Below are positions 1 through 8,299 of a stretch of DNA of 34,253 bases, in pieces (position 1 is the first letter of the stretch; each line of letters opens with the position of its first letter). The notes under the pieces were generated by a model. It was not told where the DNA came from. It worked only from the letters and a program-made list of their open reading frames with translations, and made no database searches. Source of the stretch: DASQWC01 sp035640475 (GTDB taxonomy: Bacteria > Actinomycetota > JAICYB01); NCBI GenBank assembly GCA_035640475.1, contig DASQWC010000135.1, forward strand, positions 1-34,253, given 5' to 3'. The translations under genes were made by a program, and so were the position numbers.

Positions 1-828
1 CACACCAACAACGTCGGCGGCGTCATCGAGGAAGCGATCGAGCGCGGCCGTCCGCGGAAGATCGAGGTCACACATCTCGAAGGGCAGATCGCCGAGCAGC
101 ACGAGTCGGCAGTGCTCGCGCACATGCAACAAGTCCAGTCGGAGGCCGAGGCGCCGCTGGACCGTCTCGGGCTCGTCGCCGTCGCTGCCGGGGACGGCAT
201 TCTCGAGATCTTTCGCTCGACCGGCGTTCGCGGGCTCGTGCCCGGGGGCCAGACGTTCAATCCATCGGCCGAAGAGATTCTCGTCGGCATCAGGCAGGCG
301 AGAGCCGAAGAAGTGGTTGTGTTGCCGAACAACAAGAACGTGGTCGCGTCGGCGCGGACGGCGGCCGAGATCGCGGTCGACGAGGGCGTCGCCAAGCGAG
401 TCGAGGTCGTGCCGACCGAGTCGCCGTTACAAGGGTTCAGCGCGCTCTTCGCGTTCGACCGTGACGCGTCGTTGCGCGAGAACGTGGAGACGATGACGTC
501 GGAAGGGCTCGCGACCAAGCACGGCGAGGTCGCCTACGCCGTCCGAACGACCCAGACGCCGGCCGGTCACGTCGAGGAGGGACAGTGTCTCGGCCTGGCC
601 GCCGGCGGAGTGAAGGTCGTCGCGGACAACGTCGACGATGCGGTGATGGGCGTTCTCGAGACGCTCCTGGAGCCCTCGGACTCACATGTGACGCTCGTCT
701 ACGGCGCCGACGTCGACGAGTGGTCGGCGCACGAGCTCGGCAAGCGAGTGGGGGAGCGCTTCGGGGTCGAGTTCGAAGTCCACCGAGGCGGCCAACCGCA
801 CTACCCATTTCTCATCGGCGTCGAGTAA
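1..828 (+). CDS. DAK2/FakA-like (YloV family) protein, C-terminal 275 residues
   Basis: The reading frame is open from base 1, so the gene begins upstream of the window. The visible part starts with HTNNVGGVIEEAIERG, which resembles the segment that follows the DhaL (DAK2) domain in YloV/FakA proteins, and continues into the DegV-like C-terminal domain. NPSAEEILVGI and VLPNNKNVVASA are typical of that family. In Firmicutes FakA is the ATP-binding subunit of fatty acid kinase and works with a FakB acyl-binding partner; the actinobacterial role is less clear. Kinase residues would lie in the missing N-terminus. The gene commonly sits directly before recG in Actinomycetota; here about 5.1 kb of other genes separates them. 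The family is well supported, the fatty-acid kinase role only by analogy. Confidence 0.85.
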   Translation, partial: HTNNVGGVIEEAIERGRPRKIEVTHLEGQIAEQHESAVLAHMQQVQSEAEAPLDRLGLVAVAAGDGILEIFRSTGVRGLVPGGQTFNPSAEEILVGIRQARAEEVVVLPNNKNVVASARTAAEIAVDEGVAKRVEVVPTESPLQGFSALFAFDRDASLRENVETMTSEGLATKHGEVAYAVRTTQTPAGHVEEGQCLGLAAGGVKVVADNVDDAVMGVLETLLEPSDSHVTLVYGADVDEWSAHELGKRVGERFGVEFEVHRGGQPHYPFLIGVE

Positions 829-848
829 CCAGCAAGTCGCGTGTGCGC

Positions 849-865
849 CGGCGCCGAAGGCGCCG
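849..865. other. Short GC hairpin after the DAK2 gene
   Basis: CGGCGCC (849-855) and GGCGCCG (859-865) form a perfect 7-bp stem with a GAA loop, 20 bases after the DAK2 stop codon. No T-run follows, so it is not a classical intrinsic terminator, but U-less hairpin terminators are reported in high-GC Actinomycetota. Function is inferred from position only. Confidence 0.35.
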
Positions 866-902
866 AGTAACGCAAGTGTTCGCGGGGGGTTCGGGGGGTG
901 CA

Positions 903-946
903 GCGCGCCCACGCCGGAGCGAAGCGGAGGCGGAATTTGGGCGCGC
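903..946. repeat. Nested inverted repeat in the DAK2-ABC gap
   Basis: GCGCGCCCA (903-911) is perfectly inverted as TGGGCGCGC (938-946). Inside it CGCC (912-915) pairs with GGCG (929-932), and the tip holds GCGAAGC. The result is a long, nearly continuous stem. It could be a strong transcription block between the DAK2 gene and the ABC genes, or a copy of a dispersed palindromic repeat. Only one copy is visible here. Confidence 0.45.
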
Positions 947-987
947 GTGAACGTCCCCGATCAACTGGGAGCGCGCGGGAGCGCGCA

Positions 988-1025
988 AGAGCCGGATGAG
1001 GCGCGACTCTAGTTTTGTCGGCTCT
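988..1025. repeat. 7-bp inverted repeat upstream of the ABC exporter operon
   Basis: AGAGCCG (988-994) is inverted as CGGCTCT (1019-1025), with 24 bases between the arms. The preceding bases hold a direct repeat of GAGCGCGC (969-976 and 979-986). The arms flank the AT-richest part of the gap, so this may be part of the regulatory region of the exporter operon. No function is shown. Confidence 0.3.
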
Positions 1026-1032
1026 CTCCGTA

Positions 1033-1038
1033 TATGAT
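1033..1038 (+). promoter_or_regulatory. Possible -10 element of the ABC exporter operon
   Basis: TATGAT matches the TATAAT consensus at five of six positions and lies in the only AT-rich stretch of the gap, about 60 bases before the ATG at 1098. No convincing -35 is present at 16-18 bases. The call rests on one hexamer. Confidence 0.25.
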
Positions 1039-1097
1039 TTCTAGCCCTTCACGTCGGCGGGGACTCGAAGGGGCGGACGCCAAGCGGGGGTTGTCCT

Positions 1098-2903
1098 ATG
1101 GAGGATCCCAAGGGCCATAAACCCGGCCCGCCGGGAGCGCGGGGAGCGCGCCCGGCGGGGTCACTGCGGCGTCTCCTCCCCCACGTACGGCCATATCGAT
1201 GGAAGTTCGTGCTCGCTATTGCCGTGTCGGCGGGAGTGCTGACGGCGCAGACGGCCTCGCCGGAGGTCATAAAGAGGTTCGTCGACGAGGTGCTCGAGCA
1301 ACGCATGCGCGAGCGTCTGGTGCCGTACGCCCTCCTCGTCCTGGCGCTCGGGCTCATCTGGCCGTGTCTCGCGTTCTTCCGTCGTCACATCTCCGGGTGG
1401 ATCGCGCTCGGCCTGGAGTACGACCTTCGCAACTGGGTGTACTCGCACCTGCAGAGCCTGTCGGTTGATTTCCACGACGGCTGGCAGTCGGGCGACCTCG
1501 TGTCGCGCGCGGTTGCGGACATCTCGCGCATCCGGCGGTTCGTCGGCTTCGGACTGATCTTCGCCTTCCAGATGGGGATGCAGTTCACGTTCATCCTCGC
1601 GCGCATGTTCACGCTCGACGTCAGCCTCGCTGTGGTATCGGTCGTCTTCTGCCTGCCGGTCATCGTGTTGAGCCACCGTTTCTCGCGCCAGTACCACCAG
1701 ATCTCGCGCCAGTCGCAGGACGAGCAAGGTGACCTCGGAACGATCGTCGAGGAGTCGGGGACCGGCGTCCGCGTCATCAAGGCCTTCGGACGGATGCCCG
1801 AGCGCTCGGCCGTCTTCCGCGCGCAGGCCGAGAAGCTCTTCCGGACAAATCTGCGCGGTGTCGTTGCGCGCAAGAATCTCTGGTTCTTGGACGTCCTGCT
1901 GCTGGGCTTGAGCTTCGTCGGGCTCTTGCTCGTCGGCGGCCGGCGAGTCATGGACGGCGGCATCACGATCGGCGTGCTGACGCAATTCGTCCTCTATCAG
2001 CAGATGCTCGTGTGGCCCGTTCGCGAGATCGGATGGATCATCGCGATGGGACAGGAAGCATCTGCCGCCGCCGAGCGCGTTTACGAGCTGCTGGACACAC
2101 CGCCGGAGATCGCAGACGCGCCGAACGCGGTTTCGCTGCACACCAGTCGCGGCTCCGTGCGGTTCGACGACGTCTGGTTCCAGTACCCGGGTAGTGACAG
2201 CTGTATATTGCGCGGGCTCGATCTCGAGATCGAGCCCGACGAGACGCTGGCGCTCGTCGGCATGACCGGGAGCGGGAAGACGACCGTTGCGTCGCTCCTC
2301 ACTCGGTTCTACGACCCGACGCGCGGCTCGGTGAAGCTCGACGGGCACGACCTGCGCGATCTCAGCGTTCGTTCACTTCGCTCGCACATGACCGTCGCGT
2401 TCGAGGACCCAATCCTGTTCTCGGTCTCGATTCGCGAGAACGTGCTGATGGGCAAGCCCGACGCCGGCGACGCCGACGTCTGGAGTGCACTGCAGGCCGC
2501 GCAAGCCGACGAATTCGTTCGCGAGCTCCCGTGGGGGCTCGACACTCGCGTCGGCGAGCAGGGCTACTCGCTTTCGGGCGGACAGCGCCAGCGGGTTGCC
2601 CTCGCGCGTGCGGTGATCGGGGGGCCGAGGATCCTCGTCCTCGACAACCCGCTGTCCTCCGTAGACGTCCACACCGAAGGCGCGATCGAGGACGCCCTCC
2701 GCCGCGTGCTCACAGGCTCGACGACGCTGCTCATCGCGCACCGACCGTCGACGCTGCTGCTCGCCGATCGCGTTGCGCTGATCCACGAAGGCAGAGTCGT
2801 CGACTCGGGGACGCACCACGACCTGCTCGAGCGCGAGCCGCTCTATCGCCGCGTGCTCGCCGCCGACGTCGAGGGACCGGAGCGAGAGTTGGTGCGAACG
2901 TGA
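1098..2903 (+). CDS. ABC exporter half-transporter with degenerate ATPase site (subunit 1)
   Basis: This 601-residue half-transporter has one membrane domain of about six helices (residues ~35-320) followed by one ATPase domain, the type IV (exporter) layout. Visible motifs are Walker A GMTGSGKT (388-395), signature LSGGQ (492-496), Walker B ILVLD (512-516) and switch His548. The catalytic Glu that should follow the Walker B Asp is Asn517 (LDNPLSSVD), so the site built on this subunit's own Walker motifs should hydrolyse ATP poorly or not at all. Its intact LSGGQ would complete the active site of the partner. The next gene overlaps by four bases, indicating an obligate heterodimer like TM287/288 or LmrCD. 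The ATG at 1098 precedes a Pro/Gly/Arg-rich cytoplasmic lead; no strong Shine-Dalgarno is seen. The substrate (drug, lipid or peptide) is unknown. Confidence 0.9.
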   Translation: MEDPKGHKPGPPGARGARPAGSLRRLLPHVRPYRWKFVLAIAVSAGVLTAQTASPEVIKRFVDEVLEQRMRERLVPYALLVLALGLIWPCLAFFRRHISGWIALGLEYDLRNWVYSHLQSLSVDFHDGWQSGDLVSRAVADISRIRRFVGFGLIFAFQMGMQFTFILARMFTLDVSLAVVSVVFCLPVIVLSHRFSRQYHQISRQSQDEQGDLGTIVEESGTGVRVIKAFGRMPERSAVFRAQAEKLFRTNLRGVVARKNLWFLDVLLLGLSFVGLLLVGGRRVMDGGITIGVLTQFVLYQQMLVWPVREIGWIIAMGQEASAAAERVYELLDTPPEIADAPNAVSLHTSRGSVRFDDVWFQYPGSDSCILRGLDLEIEPDETLALVGMTGSGKTTVASLLTRFYDPTRGSVKLDGHDLRDLSVRSLRSHMTVAFEDPILFSVSIRENVLMGKPDAGDADVWSALQAAQADEFVRELPWGLDTRVGEQGYSLSGGQRQRVALARAVIGGPRILVLDNPLSSVDVHTEGAIEDALRRVLTGSTTLLIAHRPSTLLLADRVALIHEGRVVDSGTHHDLLEREPLYRRVLAADVEGPERELVRT

Positions 2904-4735
2904 GCCAAACAGCTGCAGACGTTTGGCGCGGTATCGCCGTCGACGAGGACGAAGAAGAGCTCACTGCGAGTCTTTCCGTCTTCATGCGCCGGCGCAGCCT
3001 TCGCCTGCTCGGTGAGCTGTGCCGTCCGGAGTGGAGCCGGCTCATCACGGGCACCATCTTCACGATCCTGCACTCGCTCGCCGGGCTCGCCATTCCGCTG
3101 ATCGTCGGACTCGGGATCGATAAGGGGATCACGCCGGCGTTGAGGCGCGGCGGATCTCTGCGCGGTCTGTACCCGATCATCGGTGTGTTTCTCGTCGTCC
3201 AAATCATCGAAGCCGCAACGCTGCGCGGCTTCCTCGCGCAAATCGGTCTCGTCGGCGAGCGCGTGCTGCTGCGCTTGCGCACGCGCGTGTACGACCACTT
3301 CCAGAAGCTGTCCGTCGCGTTCTACGAGAAGTTCACGACGGGCCGGATGATGTCGCGGCTGGGCAACGACATCGACGCCATCGCCGAGCTGTTCCTGACC
3401 GGGATCATCGACCTGCCCTGGGCCATCCTCCAAGTGCTCGGGATCGTCGTGATCCTGCTCGTGCTGGATCTGCCGCTGGCAGCCGTGACGCTCGCGATCT
3501 TCCCGTTCGTCTTCTTGCTGTCGCGCTGGTTCCGCAACAAGACGGAAGTCATCTATCGCAACGTCCGGCAGGCCGTCGCGCTCGTGTACATCCAGTTCAA
3601 CGAGACCCTCGGCGGGATCCGCGCAGTCCACGCCTTCCGCCGCGAGCCCCGGAACCAGGAGATCTTCGAGGACATCGACGCGCGATACCGCGACGCGAAC
3701 ATGGACGGCATCAAGGCCCAAGCGGTGTACGGGCCGGGGACCGGGCTGCTCGGGGAGCTCGCGATGTTCGCCGTCCTGCTCGTCGGCGGATGGCGCGTCG
3801 CGGGCGGTCAGATGAAGCTCGGCGTGCTCATCTCGTTCCTTCTGTACACGCGGAACTTCTTCCACCCGATCCAGGAGCTGAGCCAGGTCTACAACATCTT
3901 CCAGGCCGCAGCGTCCGCGCTCGAGAAGCTGTCCGGCCTGCTCGACGAGAAGCCGTCGGTTCCCGAGCCCGCGCCGGAAAATGCAGTGACGAGGCCGGCC
4001 TGGGGTGGACGAATCGACTTCGACGACGTCACGTTCGGATACCGTGACCGCAACATCCTCGCGAACGTCAGGCTGAACATTCCGGCGGCGCAAACGGTCG
4101 CGCTCGTCGGACCCACGGGGGCCGGGAAGACGACGATCGCGCGCCTCGTCGCGCGCTTCTACGACCCGAACACCGGACGCGTGACGATCGACGGTGTCGA
4201 CTTGCGCGACTTGCCGTCTTCGGAGCTGCGCAAGGCGATCATCATGGTCACGCAGGAGAACTTCCTGTTCAACGGCACGATCGCCGACAACATCGCGTTC
4301 GGCAAGCCGACGGCAACGCGCGAGGAGATCGAGCGTGCGGCGCGGGTCGTCGGCGCGCACACCTTCATCGAGACGATGCCGGACGGCTTCGACACCGACA
4401 TCCGCAAGCGCGGCGGACGGCTCTCGGCCGGCCAGCGGCAGCTCGTCGCGCTGGCGCGCGCGTTCCTTGCAGATCCTGCGGTGATCATCTTCGACGAAGC
4501 CACGTCGTCGATCGACATGCCGTCGGAACGGCTCGTGCAGAAGGCGCTCGAGTTCGTTCTGCGCGACCGGACGGCGTTCATCATCGCGCACCGGCTCGCA
4601 ACGGTGGCGATCGCCGACCGTGTGTTGGTGATCGACGACGGCCGCGTCGTCGAGGACGGCTCGCCGATAGAGCTGCTTCATGCCGGGGGCCGCTGGGCGG
4701 CGCTGCACGAAGCCTGGGAAGAGAGCTTGGCGTAG
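2900..4735 (+). CDS. ABC exporter half-transporter, catalytically competent partner (subunit 2)
   Basis: The start is the GTG at 2900, inside a GTGA overlap with the previous stop; the frame stays open further upstream, but that extension lies inside the first gene. The protein has 611 residues: an acidic N-terminus (DEDEEE), a six-helix membrane domain, then an ATPase domain with Walker A GPTGAGKT (404-411), signature LSAGQ (508-512), Walker B VIIFDE with catalytic Glu533, and His564. The second Gly of the signature is Ala. This mirrors subunit 1: the degenerate site combines Asn517 of subunit 1 with LSAGQ of this subunit, and the competent site combines Glu533 with the perfect LSGGQ of subunit 1. 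The two probably form one exporter in the cytoplasmic membrane. Confidence 0.92.
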   Translation: MSQTAADVWRGIAVDEDEEELTASLSVFMRRRSLRLLGELCRPEWSRLITGTIFTILHSLAGLAIPLIVGLGIDKGITPALRRGGSLRGLYPIIGVFLVVQIIEAATLRGFLAQIGLVGERVLLRLRTRVYDHFQKLSVAFYEKFTTGRMMSRLGNDIDAIAELFLTGIIDLPWAILQVLGIVVILLVLDLPLAAVTLAIFPFVFLLSRWFRNKTEVIYRNVRQAVALVYIQFNETLGGIRAVHAFRREPRNQEIFEDIDARYRDANMDGIKAQAVYGPGTGLLGELAMFAVLLVGGWRVAGGQMKLGVLISFLLYTRNFFHPIQELSQVYNIFQAAASALEKLSGLLDEKPSVPEPAPENAVTRPAWGGRIDFDDVTFGYRDRNILANVRLNIPAAQTVALVGPTGAGKTTIARLVARFYDPNTGRVTIDGVDLRDLPSSELRKAIIMVTQENFLFNGTIADNIAFGKPTATREEIERAARVVGAHTFIETMPDGFDTDIRKRGGRLSAGQRQLVALARAFLADPAVIIFDEATSSIDMPSERLVQKALEFVLRDRTAFIIAHRLATVAIADRVLVIDDGRVVEDGSPIELLHAGGRWAALHEAWEESLA

Positions 4736-4743
4736 TTCAGGGC

Positions 4744-4757
4744 GCGCCGTTCGGCGC
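4744..4757. terminator. Possible shared hairpin between convergent genes
   Basis: GCGCC (4744-4748) and GGCGC (4753-4757) form a 5-bp stem with a GTTC loop in the 27-base gap between the convergent ABC and SCO6745-family genes. No T-run is present on either side, so termination is only suggested by position. Confidence 0.25.
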
Positions 4758-4762
4758 ACCTG

Positions 4763-5638
4763 TTACTGGTCGTCGAAGACGGACGCCAAGCCGCCGCCGC
4801 TTTCGACGATCGCTTTGCTCCACGGGCGGACGAGTGCGCGCAGCTTCGTACACGCGTCCTCGCCGATCTCCTCCCACGGCGCCATCGCGAGCTCGTCCGT
4901 TCGATCTTCGATCACGTCGCGCTGCGTCCTGCCGTGGTCCGTGAACGAGCCCTCCGCGTTCACCCATCCGCGCTCGCGAAGGCTCACGACGGCCGCATTC
5001 CAGTCGTCGTCGCTCCACGCTCTGCTGCGTTGAAGGGTCTCCGGGGCGACCTCACCGGCTGCGCCGTGAGTGACGAGGGCCTCGCATCCGCTCAAGCCCG
5101 CGGCCGTCAACACGGCGATGTGTCCGTCGCCTCGGAACTCGCGCAAGAGGCTCTGCGCGTGCCACAACACGAGATGCGGCTCGTCCGGCCAGTCGAGGCC
5201 GGCGTGTCCCGCATAGAGCGGTCGTCCCTCCGGAGTGCAGGCGCCGGCCGCACGCCGCGCGAGCTCGGCCGCCTCGGCCATCTCCGGTGACGCGATGGCG
5301 TCGCCGACTGTGCGACGCAACATGGCGTCGGCGCCCTCGAGTCGCGCCGCCACGAGCTTGTCGGGGCTCGCGATCGACCACGCCGCGGGAATCGACCTTC
5401 GTATGAGCTCGGGGTTGAAGTTGTAGAAGGTCGCGATCACGACTTCGGCCGGGACGGCTCCCATCGGTGCGGATCGCGAAGCGAAGTAGCCCATGCGTCC
5501 GTCGGTGATACCGAGGGCCGCATACCGTTCGCGCGGCTCCGGTGCGAAGTAGACCCACGCGTGGTACGGCTCGAGCGTGCGCAGCATCTTCCGGGCGACG
5601 ATCGGATCCACGCCCGGATGGTACTCGTAGCAGCTCAT
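4763..5638 (-). CDS. SCO6745-family protein
   Basis: The protein has 291 residues from the ATG at 5638 (MSCYEYHPGVDPIVARKM). The order of conserved blocks fits the actinobacterial SCO6745 family: an N-terminal region with EPYHAWVYFAPE, then GYFASRSAPMG, then ATFYNFNPELIRRSIPAAW, and a long helical C-terminus. Members are described as having a winged-helix-like part, but no biochemical role is established that I know of. No signal peptide or membrane segment is visible. The frame stays open upstream, but that extension is Arg-rich and overlaps the Cys-rich gene, so I reject it. The 44-base gap behind the Cys-rich gene suggests co-transcription. The family is likely; the function is unknown. 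Confidence 0.75.
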   Translation of the reverse strand: MSCYEYHPGVDPIVARKMLRTLEPYHAWVYFAPEPRERYAALGITDGRMGYFASRSAPMGAVPAEVVIATFYNFNPELIRRSIPAAWSIASPDKLVAARLEGADAMLRRTVGDAIASPEMAEAAELARRAAGACTPEGRPLYAGHAGLDWPDEPHLVLWHAQSLLREFRGDGHIAVLTAAGLSGCEALVTHGAAGEVAPETLQRSRAWSDDDWNAAVVSLRERGWVNAEGSFTDHGRTQRDVIEDRTDELAMAPWEEIGEDACTKLRALVRPWSKAIVESGGGLASVFDDQ

Positions 5639-5682
5639 ACGAGGCGCGCGGGGTCGGGAGGCGCAGCGCCCCGAGAGAGAAC

Positions 5683-5916
5683 CTAAGCCCGATCTGCCAG
5701 AACTTCCACGCCGGTTTCCCGCGCGCAGTGCGCGCAGCAGAACATCGAGCCCTCTGCTTCGACTCCGTGTCCGACGATCCGGCAGCCGCAGTGGTCGCAC
5801 AGCGGCGCAAGCGCGTGCATCGCGCACTCAAAGCTGTCGAACACGTGCGACGAGCCGTTGGTCGTGATCTTGAAGCTCTTGTCGTAGTCGTTGCCGCACA
5901 CTTCACAAGTGGCCAT
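5683..5916 (-). CDS. Small Cys-rich zinc-binding protein (metallothionein/zinc-ribbon-like)
   Basis: This is a 77-residue protein from the ATG at 5916, with a near-perfect Shine-Dalgarno (AGGAGGTGA) just upstream. It has nine Cys: C4 and C7 (CEVC), C31, C40, C43 and C45 (CDHCGC), C60 and C61, and C64 (FCCAHC), plus several His. The pattern suggests two or more zinc sites. Similar actinobacterial proteins are often labelled prokaryotic metallothionein; a TRASH-like metal-sensing fold is an alternative. The strong ribosome binding site implies efficient translation. It is divergent from recG and leads the minus-strand pair with the SCO6745-family gene. Metal binding is a confident inference; the physiological role is not known. 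Confidence 0.8.
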   Translation of the reverse strand: MATCEVCGNDYDKSFKITTNGSSHVFDSFECAMHALAPLCDHCGCRIVGHGVEAEGSMFCCAHCARETGVEVLADRA

Positions 5917-5918
5917 GG

Positions 5919-5927
5919 TCACCTCCT
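5919..5927 (-). promoter_or_regulatory. Strong Shine-Dalgarno of the Cys-rich gene
   Basis: Read on the minus strand this is AGGAGGTGA, complementary to nine bases of the 16S rRNA 3' end, two bases before the ATG. It decides the start at 5916 against the longer open frame, and it is one of the strongest ribosome binding sites in the window. Confidence 0.8.
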
Positions 5928-5971
5928 CTCCCACTTTCGTACCCCGGTCGGGCGAGGTCCCCACATCGACG

Positions 5972-5977
5972 TAGGGT
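5972..5977 (+). promoter_or_regulatory. Candidate -10 of recG, leaderless transcript
   Basis: TAGGGT lies six bases before the recG ATG at 5984. A transcript starting 6-7 bases downstream would begin at or next to the ATG, giving a leaderless mRNA, common in Actinomycetota. This agrees with the lack of any Shine-Dalgarno before recG. No clear -35 is visible. Confidence 0.4.
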
Positions 5978-5983
5978 TGTGCC

Positions 5984-8293
5984 ATGCGCGAAGGGGTGGA
6001 AGGTGAGCGCGCGCTCGGCTCCCAGGACCGCGGACTGCTCGGCGGCTTCTCGGCAGCAGTGCTGCGCAGGCTGCACGCCGATCCCAAGGCGCTGGGAAAG
6101 GCCAGGTCGTGGGCCATGGCCGCACTCACGTCGTATCGCCTGAAGGACCGGGCGGAGCGCGAAGAGGTGTGCCTCCGCCTGTCGCCGCACCTCGTCTCGC
6201 TTCCACTTCCTGCGCCGGGCGGCGCGCCGCTCGACACGCCGGTCTCGACGTTGCCGAGCGTCGGCGCGAGGACCGCGGAGCGGCTGGCCGGACTCGGCCT
6301 CGCGACGCTCGGCGATCTCCTGGATCACCTGCCGCGCACCTACATCGACCGCCGCGACACGCGCACGATTCGGGACCTGCGCGTCGGTCAGGAGGCGACC
6401 GTTATCGCCTCGGTGCGCGAAGCGAAGGTCGACCGGATTCGCGGAAACCGCTCGCGCGTCACGGTCACGATCTCGGATGGAACCGGCTACATCGACTGCG
6501 TCTGGTGGAACCAAGAATGGCGGACGCGGACGCTCACCGCGGAGACGGAGGCCGCTTTCAGCGGCAAGGTGAAGACGTTTCGCGGGCGTCTCCAGATGGA
6601 CTCGCCGGCCTACGACCTGTTGCGGTCGACCGGCGAGTCGCTGAACACAGGTCGCATCGTCCCGATCTATCCCGCGACCGAGCGCGTCTCCGCGACGCAG
6701 ATCAGGCGGCTCCTGCACCACGCTTTCGAGCGTCTGGGCAGCGTCCCGGAGCCGATCCCTGCCGGCGTTCGGGCCGAGCGCAATCTCATGTCGAAGGACG
6801 TAGCGACGAGGCTCGTCCATTTCCCCGAAGACCTCGACCAGATCGCCGACGCACGGCGGCGCTTGGTCTTCGAGGAGCTCTTCGTGCTCCAGATCGGTCT
6901 CGCGCTGCGCAAGAAGCACATCGAGCAGGACATGCGCGGGATCGCGCATACCCCGCACGGCGAGCTGTCGAAAGCGTTCATCGAGTCGCTGCCGTTCAAG
7001 CCCACGAGGGCGCAGGAGCGCACGATGAAGGAGATCGCGGCCGACATGGCAAAGCCGCGTCCGATGCACCGGCTCCTGCAGGGTGAGGTCGGCAGCGGGA
7101 AAACGCTCGTCGCCGTCCAGGCGGCGATGGTCGCGATCCAGTCGGGCACACAGGTCGCGATCATGGCGCCAACTGAAGTGCTCGCCGAGCAGCACGCGCG
7201 AAAGATCCGCGAGATGTGCGTTCCCGTCGACGTCGAGGTTGAGCTCTTGACGAGCGCCGTGCCGCAGGGGCGCCGCCGCGACATCCTCGAGCGCCTCGCT
7301 TCGGGCGACGTCAAGCTCTTGTGCGGAACCCACGCATTGATCTCGGAGGACGTTGCGTTCAATCGCCTCGGTCTAGCGGTCGTCGATGAGCAGCACCGGT
7401 TCGGGCTCGGCCAGCGCATGCTGTTGCGCGAGAAGGGCGAAGATCCGGACGTCCTGATCATGACGGCGACGCCGATTCCGCGAACGCTCGCCCTCACTCT
7501 CTACGGCGACCTCGACGTGTCGATCCTCGACGAACTCCCGGCCGGACGTCGGCCGGTGCGGACGATGGTTGTCGGCGACGACGCTGCCGCGAGAAACCGA
7601 GCGTACGATCTCGTGCGATCGGAGGTCGCCGAAGGCCGGCGCGCCTTCGTCGTGTGCGCGCTCGTCGATGAATCCGATGTTCTGGAGGCGAAGGCGGCGG
7701 TCGTCGAGGCCGAGCGGCTGCGCACCGACGTGTTCCCGGACCTGAAGGTTGCATTGATCCACGGACAAATGCGGCCGGCCGAGAAGGACGACGTGATGGA
7801 GGCCTTCCGGCGCGGTGACGTGTCTGTGCTCATTGCCACGACGGTGGTCGAGGTCGGCGTCGACGTGCCGGAAGCGACGGTGATGCTCATCGAGAACGCC
7901 GAGCGCTTCGGCCTGTCGCAGCTCCACCAGTTGCGAGGACGGATCGGCCGAGGCGAGCACGGCGGCACGTGCATCTTGTTCTCCGACGCGAAGACCGAAG
8001 AGGCGCGGCAGCGCCTCGAGGCCATCGCGGCGTCCAACGACGGGTTCGTGCTGGCCGAAGAGGACCTGCGCATCCGAGGCGAAGGAACCATCTTCTCGAC
8101 GCGGCAAGCCGGCATCACCGATCTGAAGGTCGCGCGTCTCGTAGAGGATTTTCCGATCGTCGTCGAAGCCCGCGAGGCGGCCTTCGCCCTCGTCGGCGGA
8201 GACGCAAAGCTCACCCATCCCGAGCACGCCCTGCTGCGGGACGAAGTAGGGCGGCGTTTCGGCGATGCTCTCGACTGGTTGTTTCACGGGTAA
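5984..8293 (+). CDS. recG: ATP-dependent DNA helicase RecG
   Basis: RecG remodels stalled replication forks and branch-migrates Holliday junctions. The 769-residue length is slightly above the usual 680-740. An N-terminal helix-hairpin-helix-like segment (TLPSVGARTAERLAGLGL) and a wedge/OB domain (DGTGYIDCVWWNQEW) precede the helicase core. The core has Walker A GEVGSGKT (367-374), box II Asp468-His471 (DEQH), MTATPIPRTLALTLYG (motif III) and the C-terminal QLHQLRGRIGRG motif VI. The ATG at 5984 is chosen because it sits just after a -10-like element and upstream sequence belongs to a divergent promoter region. It heads the plus-strand core operon, with rsmD seven bases downstream. Confidence 0.97.
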   Translation: MREGVEGERALGSQDRGLLGGFSAAVLRRLHADPKALGKARSWAMAALTSYRLKDRAEREEVCLRLSPHLVSLPLPAPGGAPLDTPVSTLPSVGARTAERLAGLGLATLGDLLDHLPRTYIDRRDTRTIRDLRVGQEATVIASVREAKVDRIRGNRSRVTVTISDGTGYIDCVWWNQEWRTRTLTAETEAAFSGKVKTFRGRLQMDSPAYDLLRSTGESLNTGRIVPIYPATERVSATQIRRLLHHAFERLGSVPEPIPAGVRAERNLMSKDVATRLVHFPEDLDQIADARRRLVFEELFVLQIGLALRKKHIEQDMRGIAHTPHGELSKAFIESLPFKPTRAQERTMKEIAADMAKPRPMHRLLQGEVGSGKTLVAVQAAMVAIQSGTQVAIMAPTEVLAEQHARKIREMCVPVDVEVELLTSAVPQGRRRDILERLASGDVKLLCGTHALISEDVAFNRLGLAVVDEQHRFGLGQRMLLREKGEDPDVLIMTATPIPRTLALTLYGDLDVSILDELPAGRRPVRTMVVGDDAAARNRAYDLVRSEVAEGRRAFVVCALVDESDVLEAKAAVVEAERLRTDVFPDLKVALIHGQMRPAEKDDVMEAFRRGDVSVLIATTVVEVGVDVPEATVMLIENAERFGLSQLHQLRGRIGRGEHGGTCILFSDAKTEEARQRLEAIAASNDGFVLAEEDLRIRGEGTIFSTRQAGITDLKVARLVEDFPIVVEAREAAFALVGGDAKLTHPEHALLRDEVGRRFGDALDWLFHG

Positions 8294-8299
8294 GACTCC

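Noticed and set aside
2843..4759. Minus-strand open frame of 638 codons opposite the second ABC gene
   Set aside because: It is the reverse-complement shadow of a confirmed ABC transporter. Its translation is Arg/Asp/Glu/His-rich with no recognisable domain, as expected in high-GC DNA.
5903..7333. Minus-strand open frame of 476 codons opposite recG
   Set aside because: It is a shadow of recG with low-complexity Arg/Ala-rich sequence and no motif; it also runs across the Cys-rich gene and promoter region.
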